The notes: a model not told the origin generated them from the sequence alone. DNA of 64,000 nucleotides from JAXGPL01 sp040766985 (GCA_040766985.1 JAXGPL010000014.1:16119-80118), one strand, 5' to 3'. Counted from the first letter of the stretch, positions 17,638 to 27,366 are shown. Program-made: numbers and translations.

Positions 17638-19674
17638 GTGCCTGACCGCGCTCCCGGTACCGCAATCCCGCAGCCAGAGCAGGTTCGCCGCAAGCACATC
17701 GTCATCGGTACGGCCGGTCACGTGGACCACGGCAAGACCACGCTGGTCAAGGCCCTGACCGGGGTGGACACCGACCGGCTGCCCGAGGAGAAGCTCCGTG
17801 AGATGACCATCGACCTCGGCTTCGCGCAGATTGAGCTGCCCAGCGGGCGTACCGCGTCTATTGTCGATGTTCCCGGCCACGAGCGTTTCGTCGGCAACAT
17901 GCTGGCCGGCGCCACGGGCATCGACCTGGTGCTGTTCGTGGTCGCGGCCGACGAAGGCGTAATGCCCCAGACTACCGAGCACCTGGACATCCTGACCCTG
18001 CTCGGTATTCAAACGGGGATCGTTGTCCTGACCAAGGCCGACCTCGTTGACGATGAGTGGCTGGACGCGGTCCGGGACGAATTGGCGGAAACCGCCGCCG
18101 GCACGTTCCTGGCTGGTGCGCCCTCGGCCGCCGTCTCCTCGCGGACGGGGCAGGGGATCGCCGGCCTGCGCAGCCTGATCGATGAGGTCCTCGACACGGT
18201 GCCCGGCAAAGGGGCTTCGGGCCCGGCGCGCGTTCCGGTGGACCGGGTCTTCACCGTCCCCGGCTTTGGGACTGTGGTCACCGGCACAATGGTCTCGGGT
18301 TCCGTGGGAGCGGGCGACTACCTGGAACTGCTTCCGAGCGGCATCAAGGTCCGCGTCCGGTCGCTGCAGGTCCACGGCGAAGCCCGGGACAGGGCGTTCG
18401 CCGGCGAGCGTGTCGCCCTCAATCTTGCCGGGCTCGAACGCGCGGACGTCAAGCGGGGCGAAGTCCTTGCGGCGCCGGGATTGTTCGTCCCCACGCAACG
18501 GTTCGAAGGGCTTTTCCGGTATACCGACAGAGTTCACCGCGAGTTCAGGACGCGCACGCGCGTCCACCTGCACGTAGGCACGGCGGAGGTTGTCGGCAGG
18601 CTGCTTCTGCTCGAAGCGGACGTAGTTGAGACCGGCTCGGAAACCCTCGTGCAGTTCCACAGCGAATCGCCGCTCGTGGTCGGTCCCAAAGACCGGTTTA
18701 TCGTCCGGTCGTATTCGCCCCGCAGGACCATCGGCGGCGGCCTGGTCATCGACGCAGCGCCGCCGTTTCGCCGTTCTCGGCCCAGGCCATCGCGCGGCAG
18801 CCTTGACCGCCGCGTTGCGTCTTGCCCTCCAGGGGACGCCCCAGGAACTGGTCCGGCAACGTCCTCGAACGAGCGGCGGCACCGCTGGATTCGGCGGAGG
18901 TCGCGTCACGGGCGCAGGCCGAATACGGCCTCGCCGCCACGGAAGCCGATCGGGCGCTGAAAGCTCTGGTTGAGCGGGGTGACGCAGTCACAACGGCCGG
19001 TGAGCCGTTTTACATGAGTGCGCGTATCCTGGCGGAGGCTGCTTCGCGGACAGTTGCCTGGCTCGAGGACTATCACCGGCGGTTTCCGCCCGGGCCGGCC
19101 CGGCCAAGGACGAACTCCGCCTGGCGACGGCCCCCGACGTTCCGCCCCGCCGCTATCCATCTCTGTTTGGCCTGATCGCGGGGCAGGGAGCAATAGTGAC
19201 GGAGGGCGAGCGGGTCCGGCTGTCGGGCTTCGCAGTCCGTCTCGACACCGAGCAGCAGGCCATGGCGCAGCACATTGAGCGGGCCTACGCCGACGCGGGA
19301 GCTTCACCGCCCGAGCCCGCCGCCGTGCTGGCATCCGCGGCCGCCGCTCTGCCCGCGCCCGGGCGCCGCAGCGGCCCGGTGCGACCGCAGCCCAAGGAAC
19401 ACTCTTTGACCAGGTATTCGAGTATCTTGTTGGGAGAGGGGTTCTCGTTCGGGTCACCGAAGGCCAGTACTTCCACCGGGAGGCGCTGGCCGCGATCGCA
19501 GACCAACTTGCCAGGCGCCTGCGCGAGGAGGGGCCGGTTTCGGTCAGCGACTTCCGGCAACTGATCGGTACGACCCGCAAATATGCCGTGCCTTTGTTGG
19601 AGTTCTTCGACGCGGCCGGTGTGACCAAGCGGCAGGGCGATGCCCGCATAGCCGGGCCCGCGCTGCCCCAGTGA
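17638..19674 (+). pseudogene. selB: Selenocysteine-specific elongation factor SelB, several frameshifts
   Basis: The N-terminal ~370 residues are intact: GHVDHGKTT P-loop, DVPGHE switch II, TKAD base motif and the EF-Tu-like domains 2 and 3 (VFTVPGFGTVVTGT, GGGLVIDA). GTG 17638 has AGAGGGGA upstream. After about 18765 the winged-helix part is spread over three frames (DSAEVASRAQAEYGL, TEGERVRLSGFAV, FDQVFEYLVGRGVL, then GTTRKYAVPLLEFFD), so at least three indels are present. The 3' end runs into a 50-bp tandem repeat that adds stops; without it the frame would go on to 19882. SelB carries Sec-tRNA to UGA codons next to SECIS hairpins. Confidence 0.88.
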
Positions 19675-19815
19675 CCAAATGGCAGGGCGATGCCCGGCAG
19701 CCGGCCCGCGCTGCCCCAGTGACCAAATGGCAGGGCGATGCCCGCATAGCCGGGCCCGCGCTGCCCCAGTGACCAAATGGCAGGGCGATGCCCGCATAGC
19801 CGGGCCCGCGTTGCC
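19621..19815 (+). repeat. Four ~50-bp tandem copies of the selB 3' end
   Basis: Units start at 19621, 19671, 19719 and 19769 with gtgaccaa and continue cggcagggcgatgcccg, gccgggcccgcgctgcccc. The first unit is the natural selB sequence encoding VTKRQGDAR. Because the unit is 50 or 48 bp, not a multiple of three, each copy changes frame and creates a CAG-TGA stop. The last unit reads back into a frame that ends at 19882 (ALEERLDVSTV...), which looks like the original C-terminus. Confidence 0.85.
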
Positions 19816-19878
19816 GGAAGCCCTGGAGGAACGGCTCGATGTGTCGACCGTGCCACCGGGCAGTAAGGAGAAGATGAC

Positions 19879-20577
19879 GTGACGAGTACCGGCAAAGGCA
19901 GCCGGCGATTCGAGCCGGGGTGACCCTTGACAGACTAAAACGCGACCCCGAAGTGCAGGCCCTGATGGCCGGCGGCGATCAACTGCTCGCGGCCATGGGC
20001 TACACTGAGCACGGGACGAGGCATGCAAGCTGGGTTTCGTCCGTGAGCTAGCAACGTTCTCTGCCGCCTCAGTTTTCCCGAACGCGAAGCCGAGCTGGCA
20101 GGCATCGCTGGCTTTCTGCACGATATCGGCAATGTCGCCGGCCGGCACCAACACGAGCAGACCGGAGCTCTTCTCGCCCGCGATGTCCTCCTGCGGCTGG
20201 GCATGCCGTACTCCGAGATCGGTATGGTCATGGGAGCCATCGGCAACCACGAGGAAGGGGTCGGCCAGATCGTCAGCAATGTGGGTGCTGCGCTCGTGCT
20301 GGCGGACAAGTCCGACGTTCACCGTACACGTGTTCGTAACCCCGAGATCGCGGCATTCGATATCCACGACCGCGTCAACTACGCGGTGGAGCACTCGTTC
20401 CTGAGGGTCGACGACAGCCGCAAGGCATTAACCCTTGAACTGACCATCGACACCAAGATCTCGCCGATGATGGACTACTTTGAGATTTTCCTCAGCCGGA
20501 TGATGCTATGTCGGCGCGCGGCAAGCTTCCTGGGCGCCAGGTTCGAACTGGAGATCAACGGCACGCGCCTGCTCTAG
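19879..20577 (+). pseudogene. HD-domain metal-dependent phosphohydrolase, frameshifted
   Basis: Fragments in different frames rebuild an HD protein of about 230 residues: TLDRLKRDPEVQALM and GYTEHGTRHASWV (first metal histidine), then GFLHDIGNVAGRHQHEQTG with the HD pair and following histidines, then MPYSEIGMVMGAIGNHEE and VLADKSDVHRTRV. GTG 19879 overlaps the predicted original selB stop as GTGA, with AAGGAG upstream. Shifts near 19918 and 20050 break it; the second leaves a TAG in the first frame. The substrate is unknown. It sits directly upstream of the secDF promoter. Confidence 0.75.
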
Positions 20578-20660
20578 ACCGGCAGGATGTGGCAACCGAC
20601 GTGATGCACGCCGGGGATGCAAAACCGAGCGATGCAACCGTGCGACGCCACCTTTATCCC

Positions 20661-20669
20661 TGGTATAAT
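20661..20669 (+). promoter_or_regulatory. Extended -10 promoter for secDF
   Basis: TGGTATAAT at 20661-20669 is a perfect extended -10 (TGn plus TATAAT), 39 bases before the secD start. The -35 region at about 20641 (TGCGAC) is poor, as extended -10 promoters allow. AAGGA near 20694 serves as ribosome site for secD. Confidence 0.65.
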
Positions 20670-20707
20670 CAACCCTTAGGGGTAAACAGGGACAAGGATG
20701 GTGTCGC

Positions 20708-22249
20708 ATGGCGTTTTTCGAACCTCGATATTTGTGGCCGGCGGTGCTGGCGCTGGCCTTTTTAGCGGGCACATTGGCAACGGCGCGCATGTCCGACCCG
20801 CGCCGCAGCCGCATCAGGCTGGCCGTGGCGATCATTGTCATCGGTGGCCTGGGCTATTACGCCGTCGCCGTCAACCCGGTGTTCGCGCATATCAACCAGG
20901 GCCTGGACCTCAAGGGCGGCGTACATGTCGTACTCGAGGCTCAGGACTTGCCGGACGCGCCTGTCACCGAGGAGGCCATGGTCACCGTCCAGGCGATTCT
21001 CGCCGCCCGCGTCAACGGGCTCGGCGTGGCTGAGCCGCGCGTCGAGCGGGAAGGCGCGAGGCGGATCGTCGTCGAGTTACCTGGCATCGCCGACCCGGAT
21101 CAGGCCATGGCGGACATCGGCCGTACGGCGTATCTGGAGTTTGCCGAGTGGTTCGACCTGTACCTGGTGTCGGCCGGCGACCGACCGGACGATGTGCGCG
21201 CGGTGCTCGCCGAAAAGCTGTCCCTCTCCGCGTCGCGCATCAGCCAGATCCTCGCCGGGCTCGCCGAGGAACCGCAATTGCTGGCCCAGAGGCTCGAACT
21301 TGACGAGCTGATCGACATCGCGGACCCCCTGGACAAGGCGGGGGCCGTGATTCTTGAGGAGCCCAAGACCGTGCTGACCGGCAAAGACCTCAAGGTCGGA
21401 AGCGCGCGGGCGGTCTTCGACCATAACGACCGCCCGGCCGTGTCACTGACGTTTGCCGGGGAGGCCGCCGACACGTTCGCCGAATTGACCTCGCGTCGGC
21501 TGCAGATGCCGATCTACATCTTGCTCGACAGGCAGCTGGTCCAAGCGCCCACAGTGACCGAGCCGATCACAACCGGCCAGGCCCAGATCTCGGGATACGC
21601 CGATTTCGACTCCGCCTTCCGCATCGCCGTTGTGCTCAACTCCGGCGCGCTCCCGGTTAAGCTCGTGCCGCTTGCCCCGCAAGTCGTCAGCGCTTCGCTG
21701 GGTGCCGACTCGATCGCCCGCAGCAAGGTCGCCGGGACGGTTGCGATCTGCGCCGTGGTTGCCTTTATGTTCCTGTTCTACCGTGCCGCCGGGTTGCTGG
21801 CCGACATCGCGCTCGGCGTATACATGCTGCTCGTGCTCGGCGCCCTCGCGGCTATCAACGCGACCCTGACTCTGCCAGGCGTGGCGGGCCTTCTCCTGTC
21901 TGTGGGCATGGCGGTCGACGCCAACGTAATCACGTTTGAGCGGGTGCGGGAGGAACTCAAGCTCGGCAGGACCATCCGCTCTGCCATCGAGAGCGGGTAC
22001 TCGCGGGCTTTCGGCACTATCATCGACTCCAACCTGACAACCCTGCTTGCGGGCGGTGTCCTGTTCTACCTCGGGACGGGGCCGGTCCGCGGTTTCGCCG
22101 TCACGCTGATCGTCGGCATCGTGATGAGCCTGATCACGGCGGTGTACGTATCCCGCTATCTGTTGCGCCTCGCGGCAAGGGGCGGCTGGCTGAGTGACCC
22201 GCGGCTGTTCTTCGGCGCGGGCCCCTCAGGGGGTGATGCCAATGCGTAG
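20708..22249 (+). CDS. secD: Protein translocase subunit SecD
   Basis: The 513-residue protein shows the N-terminal membrane helix followed by GLDLKGGVHVVLEA, the large periplasmic P1 domain, VVLNSGALPVKL just before the five C-terminal helices, and LSVGMAVDANVITFERVREE with GTIIDSNLTTL in the RND-type core. With SecF it uses the proton motive force to help proteins across the SecYEG channel. An additional N-terminal stretch (ALAFLAGTLATARMSDPRR) adds a helix before the canonical start. The gene is intact and overlaps secF by eight bases. Confidence 0.95.
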   Translation: MAFFEPRYLWPAVLALAFLAGTLATARMSDPRRSRIRLAVAIIVIGGLGYYAVAVNPVFAHINQGLDLKGGVHVVLEAQDLPDAPVTEEAMVTVQAILAARVNGLGVAEPRVEREGARRIVVELPGIADPDQAMADIGRTAYLEFAEWFDLYLVSAGDRPDDVRAVLAEKLSLSASRISQILAGLAEEPQLLAQRLELDELIDIADPLDKAGAVILEEPKTVLTGKDLKVGSARAVFDHNDRPAVSLTFAGEAADTFAELTSRRLQMPIYILLDRQLVQAPTVTEPITTGQAQISGYADFDSAFRIAVVLNSGALPVKLVPLAPQVVSASLGADSIARSKVAGTVAICAVVAFMFLFYRAAGLLADIALGVYMLLVLGALAAINATLTLPGVAGLLLSVGMAVDANVITFERVREELKLGRTIRSAIESGYSRAFGTIIDSNLTTLLAGGVLFYLGTGPVRGFAVTLIVGIVMSLITAVYVSRYLLRLAARGGWLSDPRLFFGAGPSGGDANA

Positions 22250-23315
22250 GCTCCAGGCGTTCGACTTCTTCGGTTCGCGGCGCATATGGTTTGCCGTCTC
22301 GGTGGCCGCCATTCTGGCCGGGATGGTCACCCTCGCGTTGCCTGGTTTCGGCCTGCAGTTGGGCATCGATTTCGTCGGCGGCTCGTTGCTCGAGGCACGC
22401 TTTGAGCGCACTGACGTCACCACGTCCGAGGTGCGCGAGGCCTCCGGCGCCGCTGGGCTTGGGCGAACCGATTATCCAGAAGGCCTCCGACGACCCCCAA
22501 CGCTTCCTGGTGCGCAACGCGCCTTTGACGAAACCCAACGCTCCGCCGTCGAGGATACCCTGCGCGACAAAATCGGCGAATTCGAACTCATCCAGTTCGA
22601 GGGCATCGCCGGCGTAATCGGCGCCGAGCTTACGCGCAAGGCCTTCCTGGCCGTCGCCGTTGCCGCAGCCCTGATGCTGCTCTACATCACGGTCCGGTTC
22701 GAGTTCCGGTTCGGAGTCGCCGCAGTCATCGCCCTCCTGCACGACGTGGCGTTGACCGTCGGCATATTCTCCCTGCTGCGCCGCGAAGTCAACAGCAGCT
22801 TCGTCGCGGCGATCCTGACCGTTGTCGGTTACTCGATCAACGATACGATCGTCGTCTTTGACCGCATCCGCGAAACCTCCGGGCCGGCCCACGGCCCCGG
22901 CGACTTCGGTCCGCTGGTCAACCGCAGCATTTCGGAGACGCTACGCCGTACCATCAACACCTCCGTGACGACTTTGCTGGCCATCGGCGCGGTGTACGTT
23001 TTCGGCGGACGCACCACCCGCGACTTCGCCCTCGCGCTGATCATCGGCGTCACTACCGGCACGTACTCATCGGTCTTCATTGCCACCTCGATCTGGGCGA
23101 TGTGGCGCGAGCGCTCCGAAGCGGCGCACACCCACGGGGCTTCAGGTAACGCGGCGACCTCGGCCGCCGACAGGGCAGCAGGCGAGCCCGTTGCCGCCGC
23201 CGTTGCGAATCAGACCACGGGAGCAGGCAAAGCGTCCACGGCAGGCGGCGGCGGTGCAAGGACCGCAGCGTCACGGCAATCGGGGCAAGGCAAGCGCAAA
23301 CGGCGCCGGCGGTAG
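22242..23315 (+). CDS. secF: Protein translocase subunit SecF, with an out-of-frame internal block
   Basis: Start at ATG 22242 (ATG 22236 also in frame) overlaps secD. SecF features are FDFFGSRRIWF, LGIDFVGGSLLEARF and the membrane core VVGYSINDTIVVFDRIRE with NTSVTTLLAIGAVYVFGG. Between about 22460 and 22535 the reading frame is wrong: the expected GEPIIQKASDDPQRFLVRN is encoded one frame over, and the frame returns at TQRSAVEDTL. Two compensating indels explain it. The C-terminus carries an unusual 55-residue Ala/Gly tail ending in GKRKRRRR. It pairs with SecD in the membrane. Confidence 0.9.
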   Translation: MRRLQAFDFFGSRRIWFAVSVAAILAGMVTLALPGFGLQLGIDFVGGSLLEARFERTDVTTSEVREASGAAGLGRTDYPEGLRRPPTLPGAQRAFDETQRSAVEDTLRDKIGEFELIQFEGIAGVIGAELTRKAFLAVAVAAALMLLYITVRFEFRFGVAAVIALLHDVALTVGIFSLLRREVNSSFVAAILTVVGYSINDTIVVFDRIRETSGPAHGPGDFGPLVNRSISETLRRTINTSVTTLLAIGAVYVFGGRTTRDFALALIIGVTTGTYSSVFIATSIWAMWRERSEAAHTHGASGNAATSAADRAAGEPVAAAVANQTTGAGKASTAGGGGARTAASRQSGQGKRKRRRR

Positions 23316-23652
23316 AAGGCAGGGCGGCCGGCAGGCTGCGGCTGCAGCGCACCGCCCGATTGCGCCGGCCGGTTCCGGTGGCGCTGTACGACGTCCAGAT
23401 CAAACCGGGTGTAACGCGCAAACAGCCCTGAGTTCGACGACCGCGCATTTGCTCCACGGGCGGCGAACTGGGGGCTGCGACCTCAACTTTCGTCTTCCAA
23501 GCGCCCGCCCCAAACCCGCTCTCCCAAACGCTTCGCCCAAGACGCCGCCCCCACGGCGCAGCCCCGCCAAAACCTATACCTAGCTGCGCGTTTGAGCATG
23601 CAGGCACATCTGGTCGCGCAGACTAGGAGGAGTTCAGAGGTGGAGGTTGACG
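23316..23652 (+). other. Intergenic stretch between secF and the AAA+ cassette
   Basis: No gene is recognisable here. The sequence is Pro- and Arg-rich when translated in any frame, like the secF tail before it, so a longer ancestral tail or a lost gene is possible. An inverted pair CTGCGCG...CGCGCAG flanks 23584-23622. The last part holds GGAGGAG and GGTGGAGG, the ribosome site of the next gene. Confidence 0.4.
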
Positions 23653-25377
23653 ATGCGCTCCTATTCGACCCTGGTCCGACATCCTGGTAATCAAACCCTG
23701 TTCGAGGCCGTCGAGTTATCCCTCGTTGCGGCACTTGCCGGTTGGCCGCTGCACCTGCACGCCGAAGGTCTCCGCGGCACAGGAAAGACCACCATCATCC
23801 GTTCGGCGCGCGAGATCATCCCCAAGATCACCCGCATCCAAGGCTGCAGCTACAACTGTGACCCCGCCAGGCCTCACTGCCCCCAGCACCGGGGGCTGAC
23901 CGGGGAGCAGGTCAGGGCGCTCGGCACCGAGGAAATCCCGATGCCCTTCCTTGAGATTTCCCATTCCGCAAAGGTCGGGACCGTTGCCGGCAGTATCGAC
24001 CTGGCCCGTCTGACGGACCGCTCCGGGCCGGAAACCGCCCTCCTGCCCGGCGTCCTGGCCCGCGCTCACCGCGGGATCGTGTTCATTGACGAAATCAACC
24101 GGCTCGCCGACACGTCGCCGGAAATCACCGACCTCCTGCTCGACGCCATGGGAACGCGTCCGGGCCGGCTGCAAATCGAGGAAACCGGCCTGCCAACCGT
24201 CGAGCTGCCCGTACAGGTGACCGTCTGGGCCGCGAGCAACCCCGACGAGGATCCCGGTGCGCTGGAAGACGTCCGGCGCCAACTGGCGGACCGCTTTGAC
24301 CTCAACGTCAGCATGGGCCGGGTCAGCAGCCGTGACGTCCTGCTGGAGATCCTCGGCGAGGCGGATCCCGAGGGCAGAGCCTCCGTCCCCCTCGCCGCCC
24401 CACACGCGGGCGCCGAAGCCAGCGCCGCACCCGGCCTGCAAGGCGGCAAGGGCCGCACACGATGCCGCTTCGCCAGCGTACTCAAGGCAAGGGCTTCGGC
24501 GGCGGCCAGCGTCGCCTTCCCGGCAGCGGTGCGCCGAGCGATCGCCGACCTCTACCTGGAATGCGGGCTTGAGAGCCTTCGCACCGTCGAGGCCGTGCAA
24601 CTGGCCGCGCGCGTGGCGTGCGCACGCGGCGGGCGGGAGGAGGTTTCTCTTGACGACCTTCGCCGGATAGTCCCCCTCGTGGCGGGCCGTCGCGCTGATC
24701 CGGAGGCGATTCAGCGCTTCCTTGCCAGGGCTGCCCAGGTCGAGCCACGGCCGGCCGCGGGCTCGTGGGCCGCGCATCCCGCCGACCCGGCCGGCCGCGG
24801 CCCCGGGGGCGGGGCTCTGGCACTGACGCAGGCGCAGGGCCCCACTGGAGCAGGCAGGGAGGCCCAACCTGAAGGGCGGGCCCAGGCCCAGGGTCAAACG
24901 CACGCTCAGGCCCATGGCCGGCCCTACCCCGAGGCGCAGGGCGGGGAGGGGCTCAGGAGCGATGGCGGGCAAACCCGCGACGCGGCGCGCTATCAACCTT
25001 GGGCGGCGGGGGATGTGGTGGACTGCAGCCCGGCGGCGCATGGGCCGGAGGCAGCCGGCCGTTCGCAGGGCGGGCGCATTCCCGAGATGCCCGCAGGTGG
25101 AGCCAATCAGCACCGCGGCCGCCGGCCCGGGTTCCTGTCGCGTCTTTTCAGCCCGTTTCTACCCGGCGACGGCTTGACGTCTCCTTCCTGGCCCGTTCCT
25201 GGCCAGAGCGCCGCCAACTGGCCGAGCGGAGCGCCGCCTTCGGGGGACCAGCCGCCCTGGCCCGTCCAGGCGCCCCCGGAGAGGGCTCGGCAACTCCAGC
25301 AGTTGTCACCGCAGGATCTGGTACGGGTTCCGGACGGGGAGGCCCCCGCGCGGGGCGTTGAGGTCCGGTTTCGATGA
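23653..25377 (+). CDS. ChlI/MoxR-type AAA+ ATPase with long proline-rich tail
   Basis: The 574-residue protein has an N-terminal AAA+ module of the Mg-chelatase subunit I kind: Walker A GLRGTGKT (39-46), Walker B GIVFIDEIN (141-149), the sensor strand VWAASNPDEDPG and the lid (LYLECGLESLRTVEAV). A Cys cluster GCSYNCDPARPHC at 64-76 follows Walker A, as in many clostridial members. From about 350 the sequence becomes a low-complexity Gly/Pro/Gln linker. ATG 23653 is preceded by GGTGGAGG. It overlaps the next gene by ATGA and, with the VWA gene, resembles AAA+/VWA chaperone or chelatase pairs; the target is unknown. Confidence 0.82.
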   Translation: MRSYSTLVRHPGNQTLFEAVELSLVAALAGWPLHLHAEGLRGTGKTTIIRSAREIIPKITRIQGCSYNCDPARPHCPQHRGLTGEQVRALGTEEIPMPFLEISHSAKVGTVAGSIDLARLTDRSGPETALLPGVLARAHRGIVFIDEINRLADTSPEITDLLLDAMGTRPGRLQIEETGLPTVELPVQVTVWAASNPDEDPGALEDVRRQLADRFDLNVSMGRVSSRDVLLEILGEADPEGRASVPLAAPHAGAEASAAPGLQGGKGRTRCRFASVLKARASAAASVAFPAAVRRAIADLYLECGLESLRTVEAVQLAARVACARGGREEVSLDDLRRIVPLVAGRRADPEAIQRFLARAAQVEPRPAAGSWAAHPADPAGRGPGGGALALTQAQGPTGAGREAQPEGRAQAQGQTHAQAHGRPYPEAQGGEGLRSDGGQTRDAARYQPWAAGDVVDCSPAAHGPEAAGRSQGGRIPEMPAGGANQHRGRRPGFLSRLFSPFLPGDGLTSPSWPVPGQSAANWPSGAPPSGDQPPWPVQAPPERARQLQQLSPQDLVRVPDGEAPARGVEVRFR

Positions 25378-26162
25378 AGCCGCTTGACTTGCTCCGTCCG
25401 TCTGCAGATACCGACAACAGACAGCTTGCCCGGCACGCCCTGCACTTCGAAGGTGCGGCCAGGGTCCTCGCCGCGCTGTTGGCGGACGGACACGGGGCCC
25501 TCATCGGCGATACGACATGCGTCAGCCGTTCGGTTCACACGCTTGACCCGTTCCGGCCGGGCTGCGTCCGGGTCGTGCAGTCGGCGGACGCGGGCCGGGT
25601 CTTCTACCATCGCCGGCGGACGCGCGAAGTGGTGCACCTGGATGTATTTCACGCGGTCGGCACCGTGAGCCACCGAACCGTGGCCGGGGCGCTCCGTCAA
25701 GCTGCCCTGCGGTTTGCGCTTTGCAGAGGGGCCGGAGCGGTCTCGTGGGTGCCGGCCGGGGCGATCCTGCCCGATCTGATCGACGTGCAGACCGCAGCGG
25801 GCGGCGGAAGGGTCACGGGCGCCCTGAAGTACGGCCAGGGCGCCCAGCTCAAGGAATCGCACCAAAATCACGTCCATATCGCCTGTCTTCTGCCGGACGA
25901 GGGGTTCGAGCTGCTGTTTTGGTTGGTGGACGCCGCGGAGCGCGAAATCCTGCGGCAGGGGCTGGAGATCCGCCGCCTTGAGCATATCGAACACGACCCG
26001 GGCACGAGCGGCGCGCCGCTCGATATGTCCCCCTACGCCACGGCATCCGATTCTCTTCTCCGCGGCGACCCGGTCGCTGGGGAACCCGGCGCCGGGACCG
26101 CAAGCTCCGCGCCGGGCGTCGACCCGGCCACCTGCCGCCTGGCGCTTGACCTTGCCGGCTAG
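25374..26162 (+). CDS. Unrecognised 262-aa middle protein of the AAA+/VWA cassette
   Basis: I do not recognise a family. The protein is soluble in appearance, with an alpha/beta first two-thirds (ARVLAALLADGHGALIGDTTC, TREVVHLDVFHAVGTVSH, GAGAVSWVPAGAIL) and a conserved-looking GQLKESHQNHVHIACLL-like patch rich in His (residues about 160-178). The C-terminal 50 residues are Gly/Ala/Pro-rich. Start ATG overlaps the stop of the AAA+ gene (ATGA), and the VWA gene starts 9 bases after its stop, so all three are probably one transcript and one complex. A role as adaptor or substrate of the ATPase is inference only. Confidence 0.7.
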   Translation: MKPLDLLRPSADTDNRQLARHALHFEGAARVLAALLADGHGALIGDTTCVSRSVHTLDPFRPGCVRVVQSADAGRVFYHRRRTREVVHLDVFHAVGTVSHRTVAGALRQAALRFALCRGAGAVSWVPAGAILPDLIDVQTAAGGGRVTGALKYGQGAQLKESHQNHVHIACLLPDEGFELLFWLVDAAEREILRQGLEIRRLEHIEHDPGTSGAPLDMSPYATASDSLLRGDPVAGEPGAGTASSAPGVDPATCRLALDLAG

Positions 26163-26171
26163 TTCGGGACG

Positions 26172-27263
26172 ATGGAGGACTTGTCGCGCGCGATGCGGTC
26201 GGTTGCCTCTGGCGCTCCGGCTCCGGAATGGACTGCCCGGTCTGCACCCTGGTCGACCGACACCGCGGCTTCCGTCCTGCAAAAACATGGGCTGCTTGCC
26301 GAGCGGTACGGCACCTCCTGTCTGACGGATGAGGGGTGGCGGCTGTTCTTTGCTCTTGAGGCGAGCCGCCGCGAGTTGGAGGCGCAGTTCAAGCGGATGC
26401 TCAAACGCGGGCGCTGGCGGGGCCCGCGCCCCCAACCGAACGCCACCTCGCGCCTTGACCACGCCGGGCGGCCGACCCATTCGCGGACGGCCAAGGAAGC
26501 ATGCCCCCTCAGCCCAGGTGAACGCGTGCCCCAGTTGGCCGTCGTCTCTACCGTCATCAGCGCCGCGGTGCGTAGCCTGGCAGGCTCCGGCGGTTCGCAC
26601 GCCGTCCCGGCGACCGCGCCGCCCGTCCCGGCGACCGCGCCGCCCGCTCATGCAGCCGCACCCTCCGCCCTGACGATCGTGCCGGGCGATCTGCGCAAAC
26701 CGCTTCCGCGCCCCAGACGACGGGCCGACGTCTGCCTCGTGCTCGATGCAAGCGCGAGCATGGCGGGCAGGCGCCTCCGCGCAGCCAAGTACCTCGCGCA
26801 GCACCTCCTGCTGGCCAGTCGCGACCGGGTCGCGGTCGTGGTCTTCCAGGAGCGGCAGGCGCAGGTAGTAGTGCCGTTTACGCGGGATTTCCGGGCAGCG
26901 GAGCGCGGGCTGGCCTCAATCGAGCCCCTTGGCCTGACTCCTCTGGCCGAGGGCCTGGTAACCGCCTGCGAATACGTGCGGCGGCGGCGCCGGAACGATT
27001 GCTGCCTCCTGCTGATAACCGACGGGATCCCAACGGTGCCCAAGTGGGGCCAGCACCCGATGGATGACGCGCGGCAGGCGGCGACCGAACTCACGAGACA
27101 CCGTTTACGGCTGATCTGCCTTGGGCTTGAACCCAACCGCGGGTTCCTCACTGAGTTGGCCGCCATGGCCAAGGGCTCGCTGTACGTCGTCGAGGAACTC
27201 GAACCCGATTCCCTGGTCCGGGCGGTCGACGACCGGGGCCTGCTCGACGGTTGCCGCCGGTGA
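26172..27263 (+). CDS. VWA-domain protein (ChlD-like)
   Basis: The 363-residue product ends in a von Willebrand A domain. The MIDAS motif is complete: DASAS at 192-196, the Thr in LGLTPLAEGL and the Asp in LLITDGIP. The N-terminal half is a helical region (LTDEGWRLFFALEASRRELEAQFKRMLKRGR) and a Pro/Ala linker with two copies of VPATAPP. This mirrors magnesium-chelatase D subunits, where the VWA domain works with the AAA+ I subunit. No porphyrin-binding H subunit is present, so a metal chelatase in the usual sense is not supported. It is the last gene of the cassette. Confidence 0.82.
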   Translation: MEDLSRAMRSVASGAPAPEWTARSAPWSTDTAASVLQKHGLLAERYGTSCLTDEGWRLFFALEASRRELEAQFKRMLKRGRWRGPRPQPNATSRLDHAGRPTHSRTAKEACPLSPGERVPQLAVVSTVISAAVRSLAGSGGSHAVPATAPPVPATAPPAHAAAPSALTIVPGDLRKPLPRPRRRADVCLVLDASASMAGRRLRAAKYLAQHLLLASRDRVAVVVFQERQAQVVVPFTRDFRAAERGLASIEPLGLTPLAEGLVTACEYVRRRRRNDCCLLLITDGIPTVPKWGQHPMDDARQAATELTRHRLRLICLGLEPNRGFLTELAAMAKGSLYVVEELEPDSLVRAVDDRGLLDGCRR

Positions 27264-27366
27264 GCTCCGCCGCGGGGCGGACAAGCCCTAAGAGGGATGC
27301 CTGAACCGGTGACAGAATTAATGGCGTAGTCTACCCGCGGGCCGGGCATTCGGGAGCCGGGGTCTC

